A stretch of DNA of 64,000 nt from JAGVSR01 sp963786675 (GCA_963786675.1 CAWAZY010000003.1:248001-312000); one strand, 5' to 3'. Counted from the stretch's first letter, positions 1 through 12,233 are shown. The notes: generated by a model not told the origin, from the letters alone. Program-made: numbers and translations.

Positions 1-1709
1 TATTGCGCTTGGGCCTGCGAGCGCAGAATGACCTCATTGACAAGTTCGGGCACCGGCAAAGCCTTGGCCGCCTCGAGAACCTTGTTGAAGGCCCCGGGCT
101 TCAGCTGTCCGTGCGGAGGGATTTGCAAGTCGAGCGTCTCGAGGAAATCGCGCAGCGACTTCAGTTTCTCGCGCGAGGGCGCATCATGCACGCGGTAGAC
201 GAGCGGTGATCTTTTCTGTTCCAGGCTCTCGGCGGCTGCCACGTTGGCCTGGATCATCATCTCCTCGATGAGCTTGTGCGCTTCCAGCCGCTCGGGGATG
301 TAGACGCCCGCGATGCGGCCATTCTCGTCGAGGCGGATTTTGCGTTCGGGCAAGTCGAGGTCGAGCGGCTGGCGACGCTCGCGAGCGGATTTCAGCGCCT
401 GATAGGCAGCCCATAACGGCTTCAACGCCGGCTCGACGAGGGGGGAGGCCTTGTCGTCGGGGTTGCCGTCGAAGGCCGCCTGCGCCTGCTGATAGGACAG
501 CTTGGCGGCCGAGCGCATCATGGCGCGCAGGAACGTATGACCGCGCTTGTCGCCGTGGCTGTCGTAGACCATGCGCACGGCGAGACACGGGCGGTCCTCA
601 CCTTCGCGCAGCGAACACAGGTCGTTGGAGATCTTCTCCGGCAGCATCGGCACGACGCGGTCGGGAAAGTACACCGAATTGCCCCGGATCTGCGCCTCGC
701 GGTCCAGCCGTGTGCCGGATCGCACGTACTGCGCCACATCCGCGATGGCGACGATGACGATGTGTCCGCCAGGGTTCTTGGGATCAGTATCGGGGGTCGC
801 ATGCACCGCGTCGTCGTGATCGCGCGCGTCTTGCGGATCGATGGTCAGCAGCGGCAAGTCGCGCAAGTCCGTGCGCCCGGCGAGCTTGGGCGCGGGCAGC
901 GTGTTCAATTCTTCCAGAACGCTTTCAGGAAACTCGTCGGGGATGCCGTGGGCATGAATGGCGATGAGCGAGACCTTGCGCTCGTCGTCGGGATTGCCGA
1001 GCGCTTCGGCGACGCGGGCGCGCGGCGTGGTGAACCGTCCCGTGCGCGCAAGCTCGAAGCGCACGAGATCGCCGTCCTTGGCGCCGCCCTCGTCGCCCTT
1101 CTGCACCGGCCACGATTTCAGTTCCTTGCGGCTAATGGGTTCGATGGACCCGCCGCCGCGCGCCGCCGCGCGATAGATGCCGATGAGCCGCCGCTGATCG
1201 CGCGGCAGCTTCTTCACCGCTTCGGCCTCGAAACGAAAGCCGGCAGAGTCGGTCTCGTCCAGCGCCGTGATACGCGCCATGATGCGGTCGCCGATGCCGA
1301 GCACGCGGTCGTCGTCGGCAAGGCGGCGGGTGGATCGGGCCAGCACCAGCACCTGCGGGCGCGGGCCTTCGTCGTTGTCCCAAACCATGGGCGCGCCGAT
1401 CAGGTCGCCGTCCATGTCGCGGCCGGTGATTTCGAGCACGGCCATGGGCGGCAGCGCGCCGCGCTGGCGCAATTCCTTGCGCCCGCCCGTCAGCAGGCCC
1501 TCATGGCTCATTTCGGAGAGCAGGCGCTTCAGCGCGATTTTCTCGCCGCCCTTGATGCCGAAGGCCTTGGCGATTTCGCGCTTGCCAACCTTGCCTTGGG
1601 CTTCCTCGATGAAGGCCAGCACCTGTTCGCGCGTGGGCAGGCCGTCGTCGCTCTGCGGGCGGGGGCGGCCTTTGGCCGGCGCCCGGCCTTTGTCAGGCTT
1701 GCGCGCCAT
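1..1709 (-). CDS. rnr: Ribonuclease R (3' part beyond window edge)
   Basis: Processive 3'-5' exoribonuclease of the RNB/RNase II family, which degrades structured RNA in the cytoplasm. The frame is open without interruption from the ATG at 1709 to the window edge (569 codons; the family is usually about 750 residues), so the C-terminal part of RNB and the S1 domain lie outside. Visible in order: a basic N-terminal tail rich in K/R/P, a winged-helix region (GKREIAKAFGIKG), cold-shock-like beta domains, then the RNB catalytic core with the aspartate cluster TIDPQDARDHDDAV around residue 300 and the PDRVVPMLPEKISNDLCSL block. Identification rests on the RNB signature and is firm. Truncation is only by the window boundary. 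Confidence 0.95.
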   Translation of the reverse strand, partial: MARKPDKGRAPAKGRPRPQSDDGLPTREQVLAFIEEAQGKVGKREIAKAFGIKGGEKIALKRLLSEMSHEGLLTGGRKELRQRGALPPMAVLEITGRDMDGDLIGAPMVWDNDEGPRPQVLVLARSTRRLADDDRVLGIGDRIMARITALDETDSAGFRFEAEAVKKLPRDQRRLIGIYRAAARGGGSIEPISRKELKSWPVQKGDEGGAKDGDLVRFELARTGRFTTPRARVAEALGNPDDERKVSLIAIHAHGIPDEFPESVLEELNTLPAPKLAGRTDLRDLPLLTIDPQDARDHDDAVHATPDTDPKNPGGHIVIVAIADVAQYVRSGTRLDREAQIRGNSVYFPDRVVPMLPEKISNDLCSLREGEDRPCLAVRMVYDSHGDKRGHTFLRAMMRSAAKLSYQQAQAAFDGNPDDKASPLVEPALKPLWAAYQALKSARERRQPLDLDLPERKIRLDENGRIAGVYIPERLEAHKLIEEMMIQANVAAAESLEQKRSPLVYRVHDAPSREKLKSLRDFLETLDLQIPPHGQLKPGAFNKVLEAAKALPVPELVNEVILRSQAQAQ

Positions 1710-1788
1710 GGCCCACATCCTTCATCCGCGTCGTAATCATCCTGCCGCTATCGCACGGCCGGGGGTGATTTGGAAAGCGGGCCAGCAC

Positions 1789-1845
1789 CCGGAGGGTGCC
1801 AGTGAAAGAGGCCGGAGGGTGCCAGAGCAAGAGACCGGAGGGTGC
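1789..1845. repeat. 23-bp tandem repeat between rnr and the next gene
   Basis: The core CCGGAGGGTGC occurs at 1789, 1812 and 1835, a strict 23-bp period giving about two and a half copies. Each core is followed by a purine-rich tail (agtgaaagag, agagcaagag). It lies in the 180-bp gap upstream of rnr and downstream of the next minus-strand gene. No function can be assigned. Confidence 0.7.
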
Positions 1846-1892
1846 GTCGTGAGATGCCCGGTGGGTGCGGATTGGTACGATCAGGCGGGCTT

Positions 1893-2585
1893 TCAGAGGC
1901 CGCCCGGCAACAGATTGCCGAATTCGCCTGCGGCGGCCGGGGGCTCCGGTTCAGCCGCAGCTTCGACGTCACCTGCGTCTGCGGGTTCCGGCTCATGGGC
2001 CGGTTCGGCGTTGGAGAAGAGGTGCTCGGTTTGGCCTGCCGTATCCTGGGACGTCGTATCCGCCGGCGCGGAGGCTTCCAAGTGCGCCTGGCGCTCCTGG
2101 AATTCCATCTTCTTGGCCAGCCGCTCTTGGATGCGGTCCAGGCACGCCGTGTCGTCCTTCTGACACGTCGCCGTCACCTCGTCGTTGCAGGTGGAAAATG
2201 CGCCCATGATCTCGAACGTCACTTCCATGGACGAACCGGCAAGGCCGTCGTAGGCGGCTGGCGAAATGGCGCTGTCGAGTTCGCCGAGGCGCTTATCGGC
2301 GATGAGGTTCAGCACGTGCCCGGCGTCGCGCTTGTGGGAGGCGTTGAGCTTGCCCGTCGCCTTCTTGGCGAAGCAGCCGCAGAACTCGTCCTTGGAGCCG
2401 CCGTTCTTCAATTCCTTGTCGGAGAGCGCGGACTGGCAGGTGTCGTAGGCACCCGCTTCGCCCTCATCGAGCCCATAATACGCGACCATTTCGTTGCGCG
2501 TGTTGTGCGAGGCGATCTGGCTGTAGGCGAAGGCGATAACCGCCACGGCGACGATCAGGACGTTCTTCAACATGCCGGCTTGCAT
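1893..2585 (-). CDS. Membrane-anchored hypothetical protein with Cys pairs and acidic/proline tail
   Basis: Not recognised. The 230-residue product starts with a single hydrophobic helix at about residues 6-20 (NVLIVAVAVIAFAYS), which could be a signal anchor, so most of the protein is probably periplasmic. The middle contains cysteines in spaced pairs (DTCQSAL, EFCGCFAKK, STCNDE, TATCQK, TACLDR), suggesting disulfides or a metal site. The last 70 residues are low-complexity and rich in A, E and P. The start at 2585 is favoured by a GGGAG sequence 8 nt upstream; an internal Met at 2573 is an alternative. It is transcribed in the same direction as rnr, with the 23-bp repeat in between. Confidence 0.75.
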   Translation of the reverse strand: MQAGMLKNVLIVAVAVIAFAYSQIASHNTRNEMVAYYGLDEGEAGAYDTCQSALSDKELKNGGSKDEFCGCFAKKATGKLNASHKRDAGHVLNLIADKRLGELDSAISPAAYDGLAGSSMEVTFEIMGAFSTCNDEVTATCQKDDTACLDRIQERLAKKMEFQERQAHLEASAPADTTSQDTAGQTEHLFSNAEPAHEPEPADAGDVEAAAEPEPPAAAGEFGNLLPGGL

Positions 2586-2791
2586 CGGTCAGGCTCCCAC
2601 GAATTTCGTGGGGCAACAGAAAGCACAGGATCGGTTGCAATCTGTCTAAGGCATGCGTTGCCGAACCGCTAACGGGTGCATCGGGTTGGGAGGTGGCATT
2701 GATGGTCGGGATCTGGACGAACCCGTCCTCCGACGGATCTTACAGCCACGTCCCGTTATGGACAGGATCGCATCCATCTTGGGAAATTCCG

Positions 2792-3124
2792 ATGAAGCAA
2801 CCTTGCGTCTATATCCTCGCCAGCCGCCGCAATGGGACGCTCTATGTGGGTATCACAACCGATCTGACCACCCGGATGGTCGAGCACGATCAGTGCCTGA
2901 TGCCCGGCTTCACAGCGCGGTACGGGGTCCGCCATCTCGTCTACTACGAGCACCACGCGAGCATTCCAGACGCGATCAAACGTGAGAAAGCGTTGAAGCG
3001 ATGGAACCGTCAATGGAAGCTCCGGCTCATCGAAAGCATGAACCCGGGCTGGACCAACCTCTACGATCCCACAACCGGCGAAATCGCTTTTGCCCCGTTC
3101 GATCACCCCCGTAGTCGGTCTTAG
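2792..3124 (+). CDS. GIY-YIG nuclease family protein
   Basis: Small single-domain member of the GIY-YIG superfamily (UPF0213/UvrC-N-like), 110 residues, the usual length for stand-alone bacterial members. The motif is present as VYILASRRNGTLYVGIT near the N terminus, followed by LTTRMVEH (conserved Arg), LVYYE, and the AIKREKALKRWNR helix with the catalytic Glu. Start chosen at the ATG giving MKQPCVYIL, which fits the family; an upstream in-frame start adds 33 unlike residues. The cellular role of these proteins is not established. Monocistronic, followed by a block of palindromic repeats. Confidence 0.88.
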   Translation: MKQPCVYILASRRNGTLYVGITTDLTTRMVEHDQCLMPGFTARYGVRHLVYYEHHASIPDAIKREKALKRWNRQWKLRLIESMNPGWTNLYDPTTGEIAFAPFDHPRSRS

Positions 3125-3139
3125 CATCTATCACCGCCC

Positions 3140-3715
3140 TTCTCCATCGGTATCCCGGGCAGGCTTCTTCCCCAGAACTTCATCCGCGCGTGGCCACCGA
3201 CAGTACGTCATCCCGCCGCCGGTCCCCACTGATCGTCACCCCCGCGAAGGCGGGGACCCAGTCAGGTGTCTGCGCAAAGAAAAGGGCAACCGCGTCCACA
3301 GTTGGGGCCACGGCGGCATAAATTGGTAGGTTGCGGCTTGTCTGGGTCCCGGCCGGCTCCGCTTCGCTCCGCACGCCGGGATGACGAAAGGTTTGCGGGA
3401 CGAGAGCGAACCACCCCCTCTCCCCATTGCCCTTGCAATGGGGAGAGGGTCGGGGTGAGGGGCCGCTGCTTGCGAAATGACAGCCACGCCCATCTGTTTG
3501 CATGCGCTGAACCGTTTTAAAGTGTCTGCGCACACCGAGCGGATGCTGCCCCTCACCCTAGCCCTCTCCCCGCTCATCGCGGAGCGATGCTCCGCATCGA
3601 CCGGGGAGAGGGGATGCGCGCTACGTGCTGCGGGGCACGTCATCGCGGAGTCGTTCTGCGCACGGATGCCCGGGATGACAGTAGACGAGTGGCGCGGGCA
3701 AAGCGCGGGCCGCCA
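3140..3715. repeat. Cluster of palindromic intergenic repeats
   Basis: This 600-bp gap holds no convincing gene but several inverted repeats of the kind scattered between genes in alphaproteobacteria. Seen are a CCCCGC-gaag-GCGGGG hairpin at about 3239-3255, an imperfect palindrome around 3341-3389 (gggtcccggc with gccgggatgac), a perfect 15-bp stem with 4-nt loop at 3416-3449, and an 11-bp stem CCCTCTCCCCG/CGGGGAGAGGG at 3562-3572 and 3602-3612. The last two share the CCCTCTCCCC arm and flanking CCTCACCC/GGTGAGGGG, so they are copies of one family. Partial sequences such as cgtcatcccg recur through the block. Confidence 0.8.
3416..3449. repeat. Perfect 15-bp hairpin
   Basis: Arm CCCTCTCCCCATTGC (3416-3430), loop cctt, arm GCAATGGGGAGAGGG (3435-3449). 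No T-run follows, so it is not a canonical terminator; its relation to the 3562-3612 copy makes it a repeat-family member. Confidence 0.8.
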
Positions 3716-3724
3716 ATGAGCAAG

Positions 3725-4537
3725 CTATGATCCTGCCCGGCTCGCAAAGAATGAAACAACTCTGTCGTTTTCTATAAACCAGCCACACATTGTTGTGCGA
3801 CCAAACTCACACCAATGGATTCTGAAGCCATTGCAAACTCGAACTTGAGATGGATCTTCGCCGTCTAGGATCGGGAGATCGAGCCAAAGCCGTAGCTTTT
3901 TCTGCTCTTGTTCACGTGCTTGCCTTTGGGGAGGAGACGCCGCCGTCTGGGCCAGAAGTTCAACAACTTTGAGGGATGTTGCTTGGTCGATTTTCCGCGA
4001 GAAACGGCTATGCACAAGATTGAAGCGCGTGAATGCGCGTTGAAGTGGCATGCGCGCGAATTTGGACAGCTCACGTGCATCGGAACAATTGAGCACCATG
4101 CCGACTGGCATCGCCAACGCATCAGCGATGTTGTCTGCCTGCCCTTCAACGCTCTCGTCGTCATTGAGAAATTCGAGGCGCTGGTTTCCTGAAGCCTTCC
4201 GAAATAGTTTGCCTACATCCAGTTTGCCGTGATCAACAAGATGCGCGAGTTCATGAAGCAATGTAAATCGTGCAACGGCTGAGTCTTTGATGATTTCGTC
4301 GGCCAAGTCCTCACGGACTTCGATGTCCTTTGTCTCGAGCTTGGCCGATGCCAGTGCGTCTCCCATGTAGTCGTGCGACCGAACATCGGGAATGATACCG
4401 AACCGGTTCAAAATCTCAGAAATGTGGGGCAGGGGTTCATGGCTGTCACACTGTAGAAAAGTCCGCACCCGAGCAGCAAGCTGTTCGCAGGCGTCGAAAG
4501 AAAGAAGTCGGCTTCCAAAATCGTCGAACGTCGGCAT
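3725..4537 (-). CDS. ImmA/IrrE family metallo-endopeptidase, orphan
   Basis: Zinc metallopeptidase of the ImmA/IrrE (DUF955) family; known members cleave or inactivate phage or toxin-antitoxin-type repressors. The 270-residue product has the zincin helix LLHELAHLVDHG with HELAH at residues 95-99, and a downstream EGQADNIADALAMP helix that matches the family's third-ligand/ExxA..LLMP region. The start at 4537 is chosen because GGAG lies 8 nt upstream; a start 21 nt further upstream has no such site. Most ImmA/IrrE genes sit beside an Xre-type repressor; none is present here, and the gene lies between the repeat block and the 3' end of nrdJ, which suggests an inserted accessory gene. Its substrate is unknown. 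Confidence 0.85.
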   Translation of the reverse strand: MPTFDDFGSRLLSFDACEQLAARVRTFLQCDSHEPLPHISEILNRFGIIPDVRSHDYMGDALASAKLETKDIEVREDLADEIIKDSAVARFTLLHELAHLVDHGKLDVGKLFRKASGNQRLEFLNDDESVEGQADNIADALAMPVGMVLNCSDARELSKFARMPLQRAFTRFNLVHSRFSRKIDQATSLKVVELLAQTAASPPQRQAREQEQKKLRLWLDLPILDGEDPSQVRVCNGFRIHWCEFGRTTMCGWFIENDRVVSFFASRAGS

Positions 4538-4609
4538 CAGATGTTCTCCATCACGCATGACATGTATTTAAGGCCGGGTGTTTCCACCCGGCCCCTGAAC
4601 TCCCCGCCT

Positions 4610-8372
<3,763 letters not shown>

Positions 8373-9017
8373 GACTTCCCCCGGAATGTGATGCTGTAAG
8401 ACGGTCGGTACGCGGTCGGAACGCCACAAACACAACTCGCGGCCCCACACTCAGGCCAGCACACTCTGGGATGCACGTGCGGGCCCCCACCCGAAACTGA
8501 TCCGCATTCGGCCGATCGGCCGCCGTTTCCGCGCTCCGCCCCAAGCCACCACCGCGCTTCCCCTCTCGCGCGGGCGGCTTTCAACTCGAGGCTAAGGTGC
8601 TGACGGGCTGACTGAAATCCAGGCCCTGAAACGGTGATCAATTCAACAGCCGGCACCGCGACAATCACACCGCGCCGACGCCAGAAAGCTGTCATGATTC
8701 GTAGGGGTCGTCACGACCTATTGGGGGTGGTAGATGCGACCAGCCACTAGATGTAGTGGTGTTGGTAACTTGGGGATTGACCTGCGCGTTTCGCCTGGAT
8801 TCTCCGACTTTCGTCGTGGTGGCGCGCTGCGTGGGGGCCTGTGAGTTACCCGGCCGGAGGGCCGTTTTGGGGCCGATGGAAGAAGCCTATTCCGATTCCG
8901 GACATAAGGAGTGTGGCCGTTGGGCCGCGCCTCATCGTCCACTGGACACGGCGACGCCCCCCGACCTAGATGGGACCTGCGCCGCGCGGGGCGCGACGTC
9001 TCAAGAGCTAGGGTGAC
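8373..9017. other. 640-bp divergent intergenic region between nrdJ and the NDUFA12 gene
   Basis: No convincing gene. It must contain the divergent promoters of nrdJ and the NDUFA12 gene. The NrdR-box-like pair at 8711-8759 is the one recognisable signal; it would leave a leader of roughly 340 nt before the nrdJ start. Other palindromes: gGTCGTcACGACc around 8706-8718. Short open frames here lack codon-like character. Confidence 0.6.
8711..8759. promoter_or_regulatory. Probable tandem NrdR boxes upstream of nrdJ
   Basis: The 16-bp palindrome CCACTAGATGTAGTGG at 8744-8759 matches the NrdR box consensus (acaCTATATATAGtgt) in nearly all half-site positions. A weaker match, TCACGACCTATTGGGG at 8711-8726, lies 17 bp away, giving a centre-to-centre spacing of 33 bp, close to the three helical turns typical of paired NrdR boxes. 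NrdR is encoded in this window at 22252. Binding is inferred, not shown. Confidence 0.65.
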
Positions 9018-9422
9018 ATGGGGCTGTTGACGGAAATTTTCAGCTGGTGGGGCGGCAATACGTGGGGCACGCGGCTCACGACCTGGCGCGATGGGCGCCA
9101 CGTGGGGTCCGACGAGTTCGGCAACCAGTATTACGAGCAGAAGTCCGGCCGTCCCGGTCCGCTCGGCAAGCCGCGCCGCTGGGTTACCTACGCCAATCTC
9201 TCGGAAGCTTCGCAGGTGCCGCCCGGCTGGCATGGCTGGCTGCACTATACGGTCGATACGCCCCCCACCGCGGAGAGCTACACGCCGCGTCCCTGGCAAA
9301 AGCCGCATGAAATGAATGCCACCGGTACGCCACAGGCCTACCGTCCCGCCGGTTCCATTCTTTCGGCGACCCCGACGCGGCCCAAGGCGACGGGCGATTA
9401 CCGTCCGTGGCAGCCGGATTGA
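9018..9422 (+). CDS. NADH:ubiquinone oxidoreductase subunit NDUFA12
   Basis: Accessory subunit of respiratory complex I, homologous to mitochondrial NDUFA12/B17.2, found in alphaproteobacteria. The 134-residue product has the family hallmarks: WGGNTWGTRL near the start, VGSDEFGNQYYE, the RRWVTY motif, PPGWHGWLHY, and the terminal PWQKPHEMNATGTPQAYRP segment. It acts at the inner membrane side of complex I and has no membrane segment of its own. A GGGTGAC-type site immediately precedes the ATG. It is followed by the DUF2155 gene, an arrangement common in this order. Confidence 0.95.
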   Translation: MGLLTEIFSWWGGNTWGTRLTTWRDGRHVGSDEFGNQYYEQKSGRPGPLGKPRRWVTYANLSEASQVPPGWHGWLHYTVDTPPTAESYTPRPWQKPHEMNATGTPQAYRPAGSILSATPTRPKATGDYRPWQPD

Positions 9423-9524
9423 AGAGTTGAGGGCGAAGCGCCCGCGACATGCTGAGGCCACGATTTGGTTTGAGTTGTTCCAGTGCCCGATCGGTCTTTC
9501 ACTTTAGGTGCTATCAAACGCATC

Positions 9525-10064
9525 ATGACAGGATCTAATCCCATCAAGCCCGCCGAGACCCCGCTGACGCCCATCCTGAAACGCGCAGCCGCGCGCGTGG
9601 CCTTGGCCGGTATCACGGCTGTCGCGGTCTTCATCACGCCCTTGCATGCGGAACGCTATGACAACGAAGTCGCGGTGTTTTCCGCGCTCGACAAGGTGAC
9701 GGCGACCATCAAGAAGCTCGAAGTTCCGCTCAATCAGACGGTCGAATTCGGCGCGCTCAAGGTGACGCCGCGCGTGTGCTATTCGCGCCCCCCCACCGAG
9801 CAGCCCAAGACCACGTCGTTCGTCGAGGTCCAGGAAGTCCAGCTTGACGGCCAGGAAAAGAAAATATTCTCCGGCTGGATGTTTGCAGAGAGCCCCGGCC
9901 TCAATGCGGTTGAGCATCCTGTGTTCGACGTCTGGCTGACGGGATGCGAAAAGCCGAAGAACGCCGTCGCCGCGACGGGCGGGACCGCAGCGCCGGGCGG
10001 TGCCTCGGCCGCGCCGCAAGAGCCCTCCGACGACGAGTTGCCCCGCCGTCGCGTCCGCCGCTGA
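9525..10064 (+). CDS. DUF2155 domain-containing secreted protein
   Basis: Conserved alphaproteobacterial protein of unknown function (DUF2155/COG4765). A basic N terminus and hydrophobic stretch (ALAGITAVAVFITPLHAE, about residues 22-40) form a signal peptide. The conserved domain follows: ALDKVTATIKKLEVPLNQ, FGALKVTPRVCYSRPPTE, EVQLDGQEKKIFSGWMFAESP and PVFDVWLTGCEKP, with two conserved cysteines. The C terminus is an Ala/Gly/Pro linker ending in RRRVRR. The ATG at 9525 is preferred; an in-frame GTG at 9483 would add 14 residues. It lies 100 bp downstream of the NDUFA12 gene and may be cotranscribed. Confidence 0.85.
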   Translation: MTGSNPIKPAETPLTPILKRAAARVALAGITAVAVFITPLHAERYDNEVAVFSALDKVTATIKKLEVPLNQTVEFGALKVTPRVCYSRPPTEQPKTTSFVEVQEVQLDGQEKKIFSGWMFAESPGLNAVEHPVFDVWLTGCEKPKNAVAATGGTAAPGGASAAPQEPSDDELPRRRVRR

Positions 10065-10085
10065 ATTTAGCCGCGCGCTGACCGC

Positions 10086-12233
10086 TCAGACCGATGCGCG
10101 GTACACGAATACGAAGAACAAGATGACGAACAGCACGCCGATCATGCGGTGGATGACCAAGTATGCCCTGAGCCAGCGCGAATTGGGCTTGCGTTCCGAT
10201 CCCATGGGGTCGATGCGGTAGGGCTTCAAGGGATGGAAGTTGTCGATGGCATAAGCCAACGAATACTTCGAGTGTGAAAGCCAGAGTGAGGGCTCCTTCC
10301 GGTCGAACTGCAAGAGCCCCCAGAAGATCGCCACGAAGATCACGACCCAGACGAACAGGTTGAGCGGCTCATGGCCGTATGAAACGAGCCACTTGTAGCC
10401 GAAGATGCTGGTGGCGCAGATGCCGTCCAGAAACAGCTTGCGCACTTCATCGAGCGTCATCAGGGCAAGCTGGTCCTTGATCGTCAGCCAGTGCAACTCC
10501 TTCCAGTCGCGCATGATCTGGGACGTCTGGCAGGCGTTGCGGTATTTGTACTCGCTCAGTTCGATGTTCAGATCGCGGGTTTCCACGCCAGACGCGTCGA
10601 GGCGCGCCAGGACGTTGGCGAACGGCTGCGCGCTTTCCGACAGGTTCGAACGGCCGGTAAAAAACGACACGATGCGCTTTTGGGTATCGGCCGCGTCGAC
10701 GTTGTCGACGTTCGTTTCGTGGGGGGTGACGTCGCACAGATACTTGTCGTCGTCCTCGTCGCGCAGGTCAGGTTTGCGGTTGCGATCGCGGCGCACGAAC
10801 GAGATGAACTCCACGTCCAGATTGTCGATGAAATGGCGCTGCGGCTGCGCTTCCAGATTGATGAGCATGTGACGGGTTTTGAAGTTCACCGCATGCCACA
10901 GCGTCGGGCTGCCTGGTTCGGTCCAGCGCAGAACGGTTGAGTTCGCCACCGTTCCGTCGAGGGACACCGTGTCGAGGAATTGGGCGGGCGCCGGGTTGGC
11001 ACTTGCGTTGGTAATGGCGCCGGTCGTGTCCATTACGCACAAGGTGCCGTTGACTTTCATGTCGCGCAGCAGGAACTCATGGCGGGATGTGCGGCTGCCG
11101 GCGACAGTTGTCTCATCGCACAAGGTATCGGCTGGCTTGCCGGCAATGGTCGGCCGCAGGCGCATCATTTCATCGAGCACCGTCTCGGCGAACCGCTCAT
11201 CCCGCGCTTTGGCCGCGGCATACGCCTCGTGCAGGATGTGATCGATTTCGAGATCGGGGTCCCACAGGCAGCTCGGCTTGCCGCCCTCGGACCGGACCCC
11301 TGACGTGACCTCTTGCAGGCGGACATCGCCGTTGACGGTCGTGCCAGTCAGATCCATCCGCATGCGGATGTCTGCAAGCCGCAATTCCATCGACCCGCCG
11401 ATGGTCGCATCCCAGGCGTTGAGCGATGTGAGGCGCGACTTTACGAGATAGACCTTGCCCGAAATGCTGGCCCGGTCGAAGCGCAGCATGTCGGTGAACA
11501 CCGAGCGCGAGGCTTCGAGGCTGGCGCCGATGCGGGCATCGCGCAGGTCGACGAAGTCGTAGGTCCCGCGTTCCATGAACAAGGACCCGCCGATGCGGGC
11601 CCGCATCAGGAGCATCTTGCCGCGCACGTTGGCCCCGTCGAAGGACACGTTCTTCGTGGTCTCGAAATTGGTCATCCGGATGCCGCGCTTGAAGATGGCG
11701 GCATCGAGCACGAGATTTCGCTGGGTCGTCGCATTCTCCAGATTGACGGCCTTCTCGAAGTAGGCGCCGTATATTCGCACGCCAGCGGCGGGGATCTGGC
11801 CCAGCAGCTGCGGATCGGTCAGGATCTGGCGCAGGAAGCCGTCCCCGATGGCATTGCTCGCCCGGTAGGCGTCGGGCTGGTGGAACGGCGCGAAGCCATA
11901 AGCGCCGCGGTGATTGGGTTCGTCGTTATCGCGGCGGGGGCTCGCGCAGATCCGAGCGTAGAGATTGGCCTCTTTGCCGTCGGCGATGCACGACCACACC
12001 CACCGCTCGCACGCGGTCCACGTTTCTAGGACTGCGGAATTGACCTGCAGGGGACCAGTTGTCAGGTCCGCGCAACCGGCCTGCTGGGCGGGCGGCTCGG
12101 GAGGCGATTGTGCGCGCGATGGAGACGGCGCGGCAAGACCAGCGGTGCACAGGCACACGGTCAGCAGAACCCAACGCAACACGGCAGCCCCCGGGCCAAT
12201 GACTGATACGGCAATGCCGTCAGTATACTTCAT
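10086..12233 (-). CDS. Large beta-helix-like protein with signal peptide and C-terminal membrane segments
   Basis: Not recognised as a named family. The 715-residue product starts (MKYTDG) with a secretion signal (AVLRWVLLTVCLCTAGLAAP) and ends with two hydrophobic helices (NLFVWVVIFVAIFWGLL and RMIGVLFVILFFVFVY). Residues about 160-300 repeat short hydrophobic strands at a near-regular spacing (GIRMTNFETT, NVSFDGANVRG, LFMERGTYDFVDLRD, LEASRSVFTD, LRFDRASISG, MELRLADIRM, MDLTGTTVNG), suggesting a right-handed beta-helix or pentapeptide-like solenoid. Several Cys residues occur (SCIADGK, YARICASP, YLCDV). It may be a periplasmic domain anchored at the C terminus. The start at 12233 is chosen for the signal peptide; 48 more codons are open upstream. 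Confidence 0.75.
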   Translation of the reverse strand: MKYTDGIAVSVIGPGAAVLRWVLLTVCLCTAGLAAPSPSRAQSPPEPPAQQAGCADLTTGPLQVNSAVLETWTACERWVWSCIADGKEANLYARICASPRRDNDEPNHRGAYGFAPFHQPDAYRASNAIGDGFLRQILTDPQLLGQIPAAGVRIYGAYFEKAVNLENATTQRNLVLDAAIFKRGIRMTNFETTKNVSFDGANVRGKMLLMRARIGGSLFMERGTYDFVDLRDARIGASLEASRSVFTDMLRFDRASISGKVYLVKSRLTSLNAWDATIGGSMELRLADIRMRMDLTGTTVNGDVRLQEVTSGVRSEGGKPSCLWDPDLEIDHILHEAYAAAKARDERFAETVLDEMMRLRPTIAGKPADTLCDETTVAGSRTSRHEFLLRDMKVNGTLCVMDTTGAITNASANPAPAQFLDTVSLDGTVANSTVLRWTEPGSPTLWHAVNFKTRHMLINLEAQPQRHFIDNLDVEFISFVRRDRNRKPDLRDEDDDKYLCDVTPHETNVDNVDAADTQKRIVSFFTGRSNLSESAQPFANVLARLDASGVETRDLNIELSEYKYRNACQTSQIMRDWKELHWLTIKDQLALMTLDEVRKLFLDGICATSIFGYKWLVSYGHEPLNLFVWVVIFVAIFWGLLQFDRKEPSLWLSHSKYSLAYAIDNFHPLKPYRIDPMGSERKPNSRWLRAYLVIHRMIGVLFVILFFVFVYRASV

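Noticed and set aside
537..1736. 399-codon plus-strand frame at the left end
   Set aside because: Antisense to rnr, which shows the full RNB signature.
3416..3612. CRISPR-like repeats
   Set aside because: The hairpins are few, of unequal spacing, and belong to an intergenic palindrome family; no spacer-repeat pattern.
8373..8743. Possible cobalamin riboswitch upstream of nrdJ (GGGGAAGCGCGGTG on the minus strand)
   Set aside because: Only a short resemblance to the conserved GGGAA...GGTG part; the other B12-box segments (GCTGCCCCCGCAACTGT-like) are absent.
8756..9016. 86-codon frame directly before the NDUFA12 gene
   Set aside because: No ribosome site and no codon bias; it overlaps the NrdR-box region and its composition looks random.
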